Shown here: one piece after another, positions 33,656 through 44,980 of the stretch
Position numbering within the stretch: the first letter of the stretch is position 1
Layout: each line of letters opens with the position of its first letter
Assembly: GCF_028435365.1 (NCBI RefSeq)
Contig: NZ_JAGTJJ010000027.1
Coordinates: 62,001-126,000, forward strand
Direction of reading: 5' to 3'
DNA: 64,000 nucleotides
From: Polyangium jinanense
GTDB lineage: Bacteria > Myxococcota > Polyangia > Polyangiales > Polyangiaceae
Notes under the pieces: model-generated
Database searches by the model: none
What the model was told of the DNA's origin: nothing
Seen by the model: only the letters and a program-made list of their open reading frames with translations
Translations under genes and position numbers: made by a program

Positions 33656-35278
33656 ATGACCCAACAAGAGAACCTCTCCCCAGGGATGGTGCTCGGCCGC
33701 TACGAGCTGCTCCTGCCGATCGCACAGGGAGGCATGGCCACGGTCTGGGCGGCGCGGCAGAAGGGCTCGCGTGGGTTTCAGAAGACGGTGGCCATCAAGA
33801 CGATGCTCCCGTCGCTCTCGGACGACCCGCAGTTCGAGCAGATGTTCCTCGACGAGGCCTCGCTCGCGGCGCGCATCCATCACCCGAACGTCGCGGAGAT
33901 CCTCGACGTCGGCGAGCAGGACGAGACGATCTACATCGTCATGGAGTGGGTCGACGGCGAGGCGCTCAGCGTCATCACGAAGACCGCCAAGCGTAGCAAC
34001 GTCCCCGTGCCGCAGCGCATCGCGCTCCGCATCGTCCGCCAGGCCTGCGCGGGCCTGCACGGCGCGCACGAGCTACGCAACGATGACGATCAGCTCCTCA
34101 ACCTGGTGCATCGCGACGTCTCGCCGCAGAACATCCTCGTCTCGTACGACGGCATCGTGAAGCTCGTCGATTTCGGCGTGGCGAAGGCCCTCGGCCGCGC
34201 GGGCGGCGAGACGACGGCGGGGCAGCTCAAGGGCAAAGTGCCGTACATGTCGCCCGAGCAGGCCCTTGGGCAGAAGGTCGATCGGCGCACCGACATCTTC
34301 GCGATGGGCATCGTGCTCTACCGGCTCACGACGGGCCTGCACCCGTTCCTCGGCGAGAACGATCTCGCGACGATGAAGAACATCATCTCGCGCCCGCTGC
34401 TCCCGCCGCGCATGAAAAACCCGAGCTTCCCCGTCGAGCTCGAGCGCGTGCTGCTCACCTGCCTGAAGAAGGATCCGAACGAGCGCTACCAGACGATGCT
34501 GGAGCTCGACGCGGCCCTCGAGCGTGTCCTCGCCTTGTCCGGCGCATCGGTCGTCGACGACGACATCGGCGCGTTCACGCGTTCGGTGATGGGCGATCGG
34601 GGCCAGAAGCGACGTGCTGCGCTGCGTGACGCCGTGCGCGCCGCCGACGAGCGCGCCGCGGGCATCGGGATGTCGCCGGGCGCCGCGCAGCCGCACGTGC
34701 ACGAGGCGGTCTCGGACATCGCGATCACGCGGATGAACTCGGCGCTCACGAGCTTCCCGACGAGCATGCCGCGGAACTCCTCGACCTCGATCATCCCGCC
34801 GTCGCCCGAATCGTACGCGGGCGGAGCAATGTCGGGTTCGCTCGTGCCGTCGACGCCGCCGCAAAAGAACAAGCGTGCGGGGCTCTTCATGGCCGTCGGC
34901 GCGGTGACCGCGCTCTCGCTCGCGGGCACGTTCATGTTCCTGCGCACCACGATGGAACCGCGGGCGGCAGCGGGGAACGCAGGCGGAAACGTGTCGCCCA
35001 CGCCGCCGAGCCCGCCCGCCCCCACGCAGGCCGCGCAGACCGCTGCGGCTCCAGCGCCCTCGGCGAGCACGGGCGGAGGCACGGTTCTCGACATCAACGA
35101 TCTCCCGTCCGCCGATCCGAACCCCGAAGCGACGACGAAACGAGACGACAAACCCGCGGGCACGACGAAAGGCACGGGCGCGACGAAGCCCCCTGCCACG
35201 ACGACCGCGACCACAAAGCCCACCGGGGCACCGACGAGCACGACGTGGGTACCCAAAGTCACGGATCCCGGCTTCTGA
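33656..35278 (+). CDS. Serine/threonine protein kinase (Hanks type), single membrane span
   Basis: A 540-residue kinase with an intact catalytic domain (about residues 15-290): glycine loop IAQGGMATVW, ATP lysine in VAIKTM, catalytic loop HRDVSPQN, DFG in VDFGVAK, and PYMSPEQ for the activation segment. A juxtamembrane Ser/Pro-rich region, a membrane helix at about 410-430 and a periplasmic Thr/Pro/Lys-rich low-complexity tail follow. Unlike the pseudokinase at 9795, all catalytic residues are kept. ATG 33656 gives the normal N-terminus; TGC-TAGGAT at about 33606-33614 could be the -10, with a ~35-base leader. Its 3' end overlaps the next gene by 34 bases. Confidence 0.9.
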   Translation: MTQQENLSPGMVLGRYELLLPIAQGGMATVWAARQKGSRGFQKTVAIKTMLPSLSDDPQFEQMFLDEASLAARIHHPNVAEILDVGEQDETIYIVMEWVDGEALSVITKTAKRSNVPVPQRIALRIVRQACAGLHGAHELRNDDDQLLNLVHRDVSPQNILVSYDGIVKLVDFGVAKALGRAGGETTAGQLKGKVPYMSPEQALGQKVDRRTDIFAMGIVLYRLTTGLHPFLGENDLATMKNIISRPLLPPRMKNPSFPVELERVLLTCLKKDPNERYQTMLELDAALERVLALSGASVVDDDIGAFTRSVMGDRGQKRRAALRDAVRAADERAAGIGMSPGAAQPHVHEAVSDIAITRMNSALTSFPTSMPRNSSTSIIPPSPESYAGGAMSGSLVPSTPPQKNKRAGLFMAVGAVTALSLAGTFMFLRTTMEPRAAAGNAGGNVSPTPPSPPAPTQAAQTAAAPAPSASTGGGTVLDINDLPSADPNPEATTKRDDKPAGTTKGTGATKPPATTTATTKPTGAPTSTTWVPKVTDPGF

Positions 35279-36279
35279 GCAAGGGCACGACGCCCCACTG
35301 GCTCCGCGATCTCGCGGTGGTCGGCCTCTGCGCCGCCATCGTGGTGATCGGCTCCGCCGCGCGCAGCGAGGACGAGGGCGCGGATGCGAAGAACACGGAA
35401 ACGTCCGAGGGCGCCGAGTCCACGCTCACGATGTCGCCGCTTCCGAGCGGCGCGCCTGGCAAGCCCGCGGCGCTCGTCTCGGAGGCCGCGCCTCGCGGCG
35501 GCTGCGATTTCCCGGACAACGGCTTCGGCGACTACCTCGGCTGGCGACCGCTCCCGCTCGGCCGCATGCTCGTCCCTTCGAGCCTCACCGTCCCGCCCGA
35601 CGGCGGCTTCGATCTGCTCGTCCACTTCCACGGCACCGAGCCCATCCGCAAGCAGCTCGCGCCCCTCGGCCTCGGCCTCGTGATCGCCGGGCTCGACACG
35701 GGCACGCTGTCGAGCGGCTACAAGAGCACGTTCGAATCCGAAGGCACGTTCGACGCGATGCTCTCGGCGATCAGCCGCGAGGTCGCGCTCGCCACGAAAA
35801 ACCCTGCCGCTCGCCCGCGCAGCATCGTCCTCTCGTCGTGGAGCGCGGGCTACGGCGCGATCTCGCGGATCCTCGCGGGAGGTCGCGACGACGTCGACGC
35901 CGTCATCCTGCTCGACTCGCTCTACGCGAGCTACACGTCCGGCGCCAAGATGCCCGATCCCACGGAGCTTGCGCCCTTCTCGTCCTTCGCGCGCGCCGCG
36001 GCGAACGGCGGACCTCTCCTCTTCGTCACGCACACGGCCGTCCCCACGCCCGACTACGCCTCCACGCTGGAGACGGGCACGTTCCTCCTGCGCGAGATCG
36101 GCGCCGACGTCCCGGCCACGCCGCCCGCGCAGGATCCGTTCGGCCTCTCGCGCGCCCACGATCAGAACCACTTCTTCCTCCGCGGATACGCGGGCTCGGA
36201 CGGCGACGCGCACTGCGGCCAGCTCCGGCTCCTGCCCGACATCCTGCGTGATCACGTCCTCCCCGCGTCCCGCCCGTAG
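35245..36279 (+). CDS. Membrane-anchored alpha/beta-hydrolase-like protein
   Basis: A 344-residue protein with one N-terminal membrane helix or uncleaved signal (about residues 22-40), an acidic linker, and a hydrolase-like domain: LLVHFHGTEPIRKQL resembles an oxyanion strand, and SSWSAGYGA holds a likely nucleophile serine in a Ser-Trp-Ser-Ala-Gly variant of G-x-S-x-G. A histidine in HDQNHFF may complete the triad. The GTG start at 35245 overlaps the kinase gene by 34 bases, so the two are likely co-expressed; the protein might be phosphorylated or regulated by the kinase, which is inference only. Confidence 0.7.
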   Translation: MGTQSHGSRLLSKGTTPHWLRDLAVVGLCAAIVVIGSAARSEDEGADAKNTETSEGAESTLTMSPLPSGAPGKPAALVSEAAPRGGCDFPDNGFGDYLGWRPLPLGRMLVPSSLTVPPDGGFDLLVHFHGTEPIRKQLAPLGLGLVIAGLDTGTLSSGYKSTFESEGTFDAMLSAISREVALATKNPAARPRSIVLSSWSAGYGAISRILAGGRDDVDAVILLDSLYASYTSGAKMPDPTELAPFSSFARAAANGGPLLFVTHTAVPTPDYASTLETGTFLLREIGADVPATPPAQDPFGLSRAHDQNHFFLRGYAGSDGDAHCGQLRLLPDILRDHVLPASRP

Positions 36280-36292
36280 GAGCCCCTCGGCC

Positions 36293-37501
36293 TTGGCCAC
36301 ACCTCGCTCTTCGCCGCTCTACCACGACGACGCGAAGCTCTTCTCGTTCCGCGGCGTCGTCATCGCCCACGAGACGCACGCCGGCCGCCCGAGCGTGCTG
36401 CTCGATCGCACCGCGTTTTACCCCGAGTCCGGCGGGCAGATGGCCGATCGCGGCCGCCTCGACGAGGCCGCCGTCGTCGACGTGCAGGTCGACGACGAGG
36501 GCCGCATCCATCACGTGCTCGAAGGCCCGCTGCCCGCGATCGGCGCCGAGGTCTCGGGCTCGATCGACAAGCCGCGCCGCCTCATCCACATGGCGCAGCA
36601 CACCGGGCAGCACATGCTCTCGCGCGCGCTCGCCGACGTCGCCCGCGCCGAGACCGTCTCCTCGCGCCTCGGCGAAAGCGCGTGCACGATCGACCTCGAC
36701 GTCGCCGCCCTCGACGAGCGCGCCGTCGCCGAGGCCGAGGCTCTCGTCAACGCCGTCATCGACGACGACGCTCCGATCCGCGCGTTTTTCCCCTCCGAGG
36801 ACGAGCTCCGCGCGCTCCCGCTGCGAAGGCAGCCCAAGGTGCACGAGAACGTGCGTGTCGTCGCGATCGGCGACTTCGACGTCTCCCCCTGCGGCGGCAC
36901 GCACTGCACGAACACCGCGCAGGTCGGCTTCGTTCGCATCGACGGGCTCGAGCGGTACAAGGGCAAGATGCGCGTCACGTTCTCCGCGGGCGTGCGGGCC
37001 CGGACGAAGCTCTCCCGCGAGGCGGACGTCGTGCGCGCGCTCGCCCGCGATCTCACCTGCGGTCCGGACGACGTGCCCGCGGGCATCGAGAAGCTGCGTC
37101 GCGAGCTCGACGAGGCGCGTCAGGCGCTCGGACGCGTGCGAGGACGCGTGGCCGGGGCGATCGCCGAGGCGCTCGTGAAAGAGACGCGGGCGCGGGGCGA
37201 GCGAGCGGTGATCGGCGTCATCGACGATGCTTCGCTCGACCTCGTGCGCGCGGTGGCCGGGCGCATCACGGCCGAAGGAGATCTCGTCGCGCTGCTCGCG
37301 GGCGAGGCCGACGGCGGCACGATCGTGCTCGCGGCGCGTGGCCCCTCGAGCGACTTCGACTGCGGCGCCTTCCTGAAACGCGCGGCGATCGCGGCGGGCG
37401 GGCGCGGCGGCGGCAGGCCCGAGCGCGCCGAGGGCCGCTTGCCCGCGGGGATCGACTGGAAGGCGATCGCGGCCGCGACGCTCGTTACGCCCGGCCGCTG
37501 A
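36293..37501 (+). CDS. AlaX-type alanyl-tRNA editing protein with DHHA1 domain
   Basis: A 402-residue protein related to the editing half of alanyl-tRNA synthetase, lacking the aminoacylation core. It starts with a translation-factor-like beta-barrel (DRTAFYPESGGQMADRG, residues about 38-54). The zinc-binding editing site follows (HMAQHTGQHMLSRAL and SPCGGTHCTN), and then a C-terminal DHHA1-like part (about 290-400, with GGGR). Such AlaX proteins hydrolyse Ser- or Gly-tRNA(Ala) in trans. TTG 36293 is the likely start, with AGGAG about 10 bases upstream. Its presence implies extra protection against serine mischarging. Confidence 0.87.
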   Translation: MATPRSSPLYHDDAKLFSFRGVVIAHETHAGRPSVLLDRTAFYPESGGQMADRGRLDEAAVVDVQVDDEGRIHHVLEGPLPAIGAEVSGSIDKPRRLIHMAQHTGQHMLSRALADVARAETVSSRLGESACTIDLDVAALDERAVAEAEALVNAVIDDDAPIRAFFPSEDELRALPLRRQPKVHENVRVVAIGDFDVSPCGGTHCTNTAQVGFVRIDGLERYKGKMRVTFSAGVRARTKLSREADVVRALARDLTCGPDDVPAGIEKLRRELDEARQALGRVRGRVAGAIAEALVKETRARGERAVIGVIDDASLDLVRAVAGRITAEGDLVALLAGEADGGTIVLAARGPSSDFDCGAFLKRAAIAAGGRGGGRPERAEGRLPAGIDWKAIAAATLVTPGR

Positions 37502-37513
37502 TCACACGCTCGT

Positions 37514-38626
37514 TCACAGGTTGCTGCATGCGTCGGTGATGGGATCGGTCTCCACCGGGCATCCACCGGAGCTCGGCGGGGACGGCATCACCGGCCCGAG
37601 CATGGCCGCGTCCGCCTCGAAGTTCATGCCGAACGACAGCGCCTCGCAGGGCGTGTCCTTGTCGGTCGCGTCGGTGAGCAGCACGTCGGCCGCGCGACAC
37701 GTGATCTGCCGCGTCGCCGGGTAGAGCGTCGCATCCGTGCAGAGCGGGTTTCCCTTCGTGTCGCGGAAGCTCGCGAGCGTGGGGAACAGCGCAGACACGG
37801 GCAACTTCGCGCCGATCCTGCCCTCGCGCAGCTGGTACAGCCCACCCGCCGTCCGATCGATGCGCGCCACGAGCACCAGGTTCGACAGCGCCGCCTGCAT
37901 CGACGCGAGCGCGCCGTCCGAGATCACGAGCGGAGCTTGGGGCAGCCGGGCGACGAGCTTGCCGCCCGTCACGTACGCAGCGCCGTCGACGAACTGCGGC
38001 GCGTACGGATCCATCGGGATCGGCGCGAGAAACTCCTGCCGGATCGACCACGCATCCGCGCCTTGCCACGCCGGCGACGCCGAGAGCCCGAGGCTCCCGT
38101 ACCAGCCGACCTCCACCTGATCGTCGTCGCTCCCCCCGCTGTAGCCTCGCACGCGGACGAGCACGCTCCACTGCCCGGACTCGACGAGCCCGCGCAGGAA
38201 GCTCGACATGCTCTCCACATTGAGGATGTACGCGAGCGCGCCGAAGAGCGCGTAACTCGCGGCGTCGTGACCGCTGTCGTCGTCGCAATACCCTTTGTCG
38301 TCCGACGGATCGACCGACCCGCACCCGCGCTTGTCCTCGGTGCACGAGCACAACCCGTCGAGGTTCAGCCCGGGCAGCGCGTCGTTCAGGCCTTTTTCCA
38401 TGTCGATCGTGCGGAGCGCCACGACGAACTCCCCCTCGCCGCTCCCGCCCGCCACCATCGGCGGCGCGGGGATCTCGTCGCGCACGCACATCGCCGGCGC
38501 CGCGCCCGTGCCTCCGCCGCCTGCCCCGAGCGAGAGCTCGTCCGGGATGCCGCCCAGAACCTGGCACCCGGCCGCCCCTGAAAGTACGACGAAGAGCCCA
38601 CGTGTAGCGCTCCTCCGAACCGCCAT
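37514..38626 (-). CDS. Predicted lipoprotein, cysteine-containing
   Basis: A 370-residue predicted lipoprotein. The signal peptide ends in SGAAGC (Cys21). The mature protein has a Cys-rich patch (LCSCTEDKRGCGSVDPSDDKGYC) suggesting disulfides or metal binding, and a C-terminal pair (GGCPVETDPITDACSN). No family is recognised. ATG 38626 is strongly supported by AGGAGGAGCG directly upstream. It converges with the editing-protein gene, only 12 bases between stops, and diverges from the next lipoprotein gene. Confidence 0.72.
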   Translation of the reverse strand: MAVRRSATRGLFVVLSGAAGCQVLGGIPDELSLGAGGGGTGAAPAMCVRDEIPAPPMVAGGSGEGEFVVALRTIDMEKGLNDALPGLNLDGLCSCTEDKRGCGSVDPSDDKGYCDDDSGHDAASYALFGALAYILNVESMSSFLRGLVESGQWSVLVRVRGYSGGSDDDQVEVGWYGSLGLSASPAWQGADAWSIRQEFLAPIPMDPYAPQFVDGAAYVTGGKLVARLPQAPLVISDGALASMQAALSNLVLVARIDRTAGGLYQLREGRIGAKLPVSALFPTLASFRDTKGNPLCTDATLYPATRQITCRAADVLLTDATDKDTPCEALSFGMNFEADAAMLGPVMPSPPSSGGCPVETDPITDACSNL

Positions 38627-38811
38627 CGCTCCTCCTGAAAGGGCAGGACCGCGCGCGGAGATCACGGCGCGCGCCCGCGATCGAGCAGATCACGATTGGG
38701 GCGGGCCGTCCACCCGCACCCCGAGCGTCGCGGCGGACGCCCGGGGCGGGCGCGCGGCGAGCTCGTGTGTTTTGCCTGGCATCGAGCCGGTCCATCGGCT
38801 ACGCCGGCCCC

Positions 38812-39978
38812 ATGCGCCGCCGGACCCTCGCGCTCGTGCCGCTCGTCGCCCTCGCCCTCGCGAGCACGGCGTGCGACGAGACGTCCGACACCGACATCGA
38901 TCTCGACGCCACGACGACCGTGCCGACCAGCATCGTGGTCGACCCGAGCCTCTTCCTGGGCGACGTGCCTTGCTCCGCTGCGAGCGGCGCCATGCAGAGC
39001 TACGTGGCCACCGTCCTCGACGTCACCGACGTGTCCGCGCCCTTCCCGCTCCCCTCGTCGCCGCCCATCACCTGCACGGCGAGCGTCATCTTCCGGCAGA
39101 TCCTCGTCGGCCACGCCTACCGCGTCCAGATCGACGGCTACGACGTCCCCGCCGCGGAGCTCACGCCCATCGGCGGCAGCTCCTCCGGCAGCCGCAGCAT
39201 GGTCCGCCGCGCCGCGCCGGCCGCGGGCACCGTCGCGCCGGTCTGGTCCACCTTCTGCGAGGACCTCACCGCGCAGAAGAACGTCCGCTCCACGCCGAAG
39301 ACGTGCGAGGAGCTTGCGCCGCTCTCCACCGAGACCGGCGTTCTCGTCAATCCCCGCGCCACCCTCGCCGGCACGAGCGCCATCCCCGGCCTCGAGCTCA
39401 CGTGCACGCAGGCCTCGCTCGATCCGCTGGGCAACCCCGTGATCACCGGCGACGTCGCGAGCTTCGACGTGCGCCCGACCGATCCGGCCCTCGCCCCGCT
39501 CGTGAACCTCCCCTGCACGAGCCCTGCGCCTGCGCCGTACACGCAGAACATCAAGCCTGGCCAGAGCTACGGCTTCCGCGTCGAGGCGCGTGCCGTGGCC
39601 GGCGGACCCGTCACGTGGGGCGCCTCCTGCACGGCGCTCGCCGTGGAAGGCCTCGTGGTCCATGCGCTCTGCGATCCGCTGAGCAAGGACGGCGCGCTCG
39701 ACCTCTCCCTCGCGGACGTCCTCGCGGCTGCCGGCACCTCGTGCGTGAAGGAGAACGTCGTGACGTACGATGCCGTCCTCGGCGCGCCCGGCGATCTCGA
39801 GGCCGACGCCATCGATTGCAGCAAGCCCATCCGCTTCACGCCGATCGCCCCCGGCGCCTACGCGGACATCAAGCTCGTCGGCCGCGACGCTGCGGGCGCT
39901 GTGGCTGTGACCGCCACGTGCACCGCCGAGATCGCCCCCGGCGCGGTCAGCACGGCCACTTGCACGCTCACGCCTTGA
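38812..39978 (+). CDS. Predicted lipoprotein with repeated cysteine-containing segments
   Basis: A 388-residue predicted lipoprotein with signal peptide ending in LASTAC (Cys20) and about ten further cysteines in the mature part (DVPCSAAS, PITCTASV, TFCEDL, KTCEELA, LTCTQAS, LPCTSPA and others), consistent with several extracytoplasmic disulfides. No family is recognised; it may be an immunoglobulin-like or sandwich-type surface protein. ATG 38812 is preferred over an upstream 38767 start because of the canonical signal peptide. Confidence 0.72.
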   Translation: MRRRTLALVPLVALALASTACDETSDTDIDLDATTTVPTSIVVDPSLFLGDVPCSAASGAMQSYVATVLDVTDVSAPFPLPSSPPITCTASVIFRQILVGHAYRVQIDGYDVPAAELTPIGGSSSGSRSMVRRAAPAAGTVAPVWSTFCEDLTAQKNVRSTPKTCEELAPLSTETGVLVNPRATLAGTSAIPGLELTCTQASLDPLGNPVITGDVASFDVRPTDPALAPLVNLPCTSPAPAPYTQNIKPGQSYGFRVEARAVAGGPVTWGASCTALAVEGLVVHALCDPLSKDGALDLSLADVLAAAGTSCVKENVVTYDAVLGAPGDLEADAIDCSKPIRFTPIAPGAYADIKLVGRDAAGAVAVTATCTAEIAPGAVSTATCTLTP

Positions 39979-40053
39979 GCCTCTTCGCGGACGGCCCAGA
40001 CGGACCGACCGAGCCAGCGCCGCGACGCACCGATTCCTGGGCACAAAACCCTC

Positions 40054-40084
40054 GAACCTGATTGCAGGTTCACGGGTCGTATAC
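40054..40084 (+). promoter_or_regulatory. Hairpin and -10 element upstream of gyrA
   Basis: A 7-bp inverted repeat GAACCTG/CAGGTTC (40054-40072) is followed by TATACT (40079-40084), a good -10; the matching -35 is weak. It leaves a leader of about 75-80 bases before gyrA. The inverted repeat overlaps the spacer and could be an operator. Confidence 0.4.
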
Positions 40085-40167
40085 TACCTGAGAGCGTCCT
40101 CCGGCCGGCGTGAGACGAGGCTTTTTCCGGGCCTCCGCGTGCGCCAGGCCCAGGCCCGAGCGGCGGT

Positions 40168-42786
<2,619 letters not shown>

Positions 42787-42918
42787 CAACCCGCCCCCCT
42801 GGCACCTCGCGTGACCAGGAGCTAACGTAAGTCCTGTCACACAGCATCGCCGGGGCTCACCCGGTCACCCGGGGGACCCCGGGGGTTTGGGGGCGTAGCT
42901 CGGCTCGTCCGGGCGAAG

Positions 42919-42955
42919 CCCCCAAGCGTTGACGGGGTTTTGGGGAGCTTGGGGG
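42919..42955. other. GC-rich intergenic hairpin and G-runs between gyrA and the sugar transferase
   Basis: A 9-bp stem CCCCCAAGC / GCTTGGGGG with a 19-base loop containing GGGG-TTTT-GGGG, preceded by three further G5 runs at 42871-42893. The region could form G-quadruplex or hairpin structures and may terminate gyrA transcription. No gene is seen in 42787-43007. Confidence 0.45.
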
Positions 42956-43007
42956 GTGCGACGCGCAGGCTCGGATGCGTGTGGGCCCTCCATTGCTGGG
43001 GGGCAAC

Positions 43008-44378
43008 ATGCTCGAGCTATTTCGGTCGCGACGCCGTGCCATCGTATGGTTCGTCGAGGCGGCCCTGCTCGTATCGCTCGTCTGCGCGGGTGCGGCGGCG
43101 ATCGAGGGGTATCGTGACGTCGCCACGCTCTCCCGCGTGCTCGACGCCGCGGCGATCACGCTCGTGGCGCAGGCGTCGCTCTATTACCATGGCCTTTACG
43201 GACCTTCGCCCATTCGCGACCTCCGTACCCTGGCCTGGAAAGTCGCGCGGGCCCTCGCCGTCTCGGTGCTCCTGCTCTGGCTCGTCTTCCAGGGTTTTTC
43301 GGACGACGCGGGCGAGCGCTTCGGCGCCGTGGCGCTCGGGCTCGCGGCAGGCGCGCTCGTCTTGCCCCTCTTTCGCACCGGGCTCGCGCGTGCCGCGGCG
43401 AGTGATCGGCTCTGCAAGCGGACCCTGGTCCTCGGCTCGGGACCGCTCGCGGACGCGGTGATCACGGGCGCCCGGACCCACGACACCGGCGGCATGCGTT
43501 TCGTCGGCCGGCTCGTGCAGGAGGGCGACCCGGGCCGCGCCGCCCCCGACGTCCTCGGCACGTACGACGAATTGCCGCGCATCGCCGCGGCTCACGGCGT
43601 CCGGCACATCATCGTCTGCGCCGCGGATCGCCGGGGCAAATTGCCCATCGATGCGCTTCTCGAGCTCAAATTCCGGGGCATCGAGATCGAGGAAGGCGTG
43701 GAGTTCTACGAGCGCATCACGGGCAAAATCTTCGTCCGTGAATTACGCCCGAGCCAGCTCGTGTTCGCGCACGGGTTCCGCGTCGCGAAGCGGACGCTCC
43801 TCGGCAAGCGTATTCTCGACGTCGTCTGCGCCTCGCTCGGCCTCGTGCTCGCCTCTCCGCTGATGCTGCTCACGGCGCTCGCGATCAAGCTCGACTCGGC
43901 GGGCCCGGTCCTTTATTCGCAGGTGCGTGCCGGCGTCTACGGCCGGCCCTTCACCATTTACAAGTTCCGCTCGATGCGCACGGACGCGGAGGCCGATGGA
44001 AAAGCGCGCTGGGCATCGGAGGACGATCCGCGCGTGACGCGTGTGGGCCGGTTCATTCGCAAGACCCGTCTCGACGAGCTGCCGCAGCTCTGGAACGTGC
44101 TCGCCGGCGACATGAGCCTGGTCGGTCCGCGGCCGGAGCGGCCGAACTTCACGGAGGAGCTCGAAAAAGCGATTCCCTTCTTCCGGCAGCGGCTCTTCGT
44201 CAAGCCGGGCCTGACGGGTTATGCCCAGGTCCGCTACCATTACGGAGCGACGACCGAGGACCAGCTCGAAAAGCTCCAGCACGACCTGTTCTACATCAAG
44301 ACGCTGTCGGTGTGGTTCGACCTGTCGATTTTGCTCGATACGGTGAAGGTGGTGCTCCTCCGGATTGGAGCGCGCTGA
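43008..44378 (+). CDS. Polyprenyl-phosphate sugar-1-phosphate transferase (exopolysaccharide initiation)
   Basis: A 456-residue membrane enzyme of the WbaP/WcaJ/EpsE type. Four N-terminal membrane helices (to about residue 130), a Rossmann-like CoA-binding-type domain ([13 protein letters not shown], 140-240), a fifth helix (about 270-295) and the catalytic bacterial sugar transferase domain with [21 protein letters not shown] and [10 protein letters not shown]. It attaches the first sugar to undecaprenyl phosphate. ATG 43008 has GGGGGGC upstream; an earlier ATG at 42975 lacks one. It begins a glycan locus that continues beyond the repeats to 50800. Confidence 0.92.
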   Translation: MLELFRSRRRAIVWFVEAALLVSLVCAGAAAIEGYRDVATLSRVLDAAAITLVAQASLYYHGLYGPSPIRDLRTLAWKVARALAVSVLLLWLVFQGFSDDAGERFGAVALGLAAGALVLPLFRTGLARAAASDRLCKRTLVLGSGPLADAVITGARTHDTGGMRFVGRLVQEGDPGRAAPDVLGTYDELPRIAAAHGVRHIIVCAADRRGKLPIDALLELKFRGIEIEEGVEFYERITGKIFVRELRPSQLVFAHGFRVAKRTLLGKRILDVVCASLGLVLASPLMLLTALAIKLDSAGPVLYSQVRAGVYGRPFTIYKFRSMRTDAEADGKARWASEDDPRVTRVGRFIRKTRLDELPQLWNVLAGDMSLVGPRPERPNFTEELEKAIPFFRQRLFVKPGLTGYAQVRYHYGATTEDQLEKLQHDLFYIKTLSVWFDLSILLDTVKVVLLRIGAR

Positions 44379-44399
44379 ATCTCGGCTGGGGCCGCTGCG

Positions 44400-44711
44400 C
44401 TGGGGCGTTGCCCCAGGCCCCACCGGGGCTATCCGCCCCTGGACCCGGACCAGCGCAAGCGCTGGACCGTTGGTCGATGAACTGCGCAATGCGCAGTTCA
44501 TCGAACGGGCCGAGTCAAGACCAGCGAAGGCCCTGCCAACCGAGACCGCCGCGCTGACCTTTCGATCGGCAACGCTGTCCCTGGTCTTCCAACGGGCCCG
44601 TTGGAAGAACTGCGCATCGCGCAGTTCTTCCACCCTCGGTCCAGGCCGTGCCTGGTCCGGGTCGAGGGGCGGACAGCCCCCGCGGGGTCCGGGGCAGCGC
44701 CCCGGCGCGAC
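44400..44711. mobile_element. Composite inverted hairpin element C
   Basis: Left half C1 (44400-44503, minus orientation) and right half C2 (44603-44711, plus orientation) are each four-hairpin repeats. Stems lie at 44400-44416, 44425-44439, 44450-44465 and 44475-44503, then 44603-44631, 44641-44655, 44666-44680 and 44689-44705. The heads face a core (44504-44602) containing TGCCAACCGAGAC, also found in element D. There is no coding capacity; the whole resembles a non-autonomous mobile element. Confidence 0.8.
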
Positions 44712-44721
44712 GGCCTCGATC

Positions 44722-44956
44722 CCCGCCTGGATCGCCCCTAGCGCCTCGCGCAACGGGGTCACTCGACGCCTGGATCGCACCTTGCGCCTCACGCAACCGG
44801 GTCGATCGAGACCTCGATCGCACCCGGCGCGTCACGCAACTGGGTCGATCTAGACCTCGATCGCACCTCGCGCCTCACGTGCGAGGGTCACTCGACACTT
44901 GGATCGCACCCGGCGCCTCACGCAACTGTGTCGATCCAGGTCTCGATCCACCCAGT
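44722..44956. repeat. Degenerate 43-bp minisatellite, about 5.5 copies
   Basis: Units start at 44722, 44765, 44808, 44851, 44894 and 44937 (partial). A typical unit begins GACGCCTGGATCGCACCTTG and ends GGTCGATC or GGTCACTC. As 43 is not a multiple of three, coding is unlikely. Together with element C it fills the 602-base gene-free gap 44379-44980. Confidence 0.85.
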
Positions 44957-44980
44957 TTCGCAAGTTGCACTACATATTCG

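Noticed and set aside
42975..43007. ATG 42975 as start of the sugar transferase
   Set aside because: It lacks a ribosome site and adds 11 residues without family similarity; ATG 43008 has a G-rich site.
44365..44853. Small coding frames within composite element C and the minisatellite
   Set aside because: They cross hairpin stems and a 43-base period that shifts frame each unit; coding is not credible.
44722..44956. CRISPR array
   Set aside because: Units are contiguous and degenerate with no unique spacers, and no cas genes are nearby.
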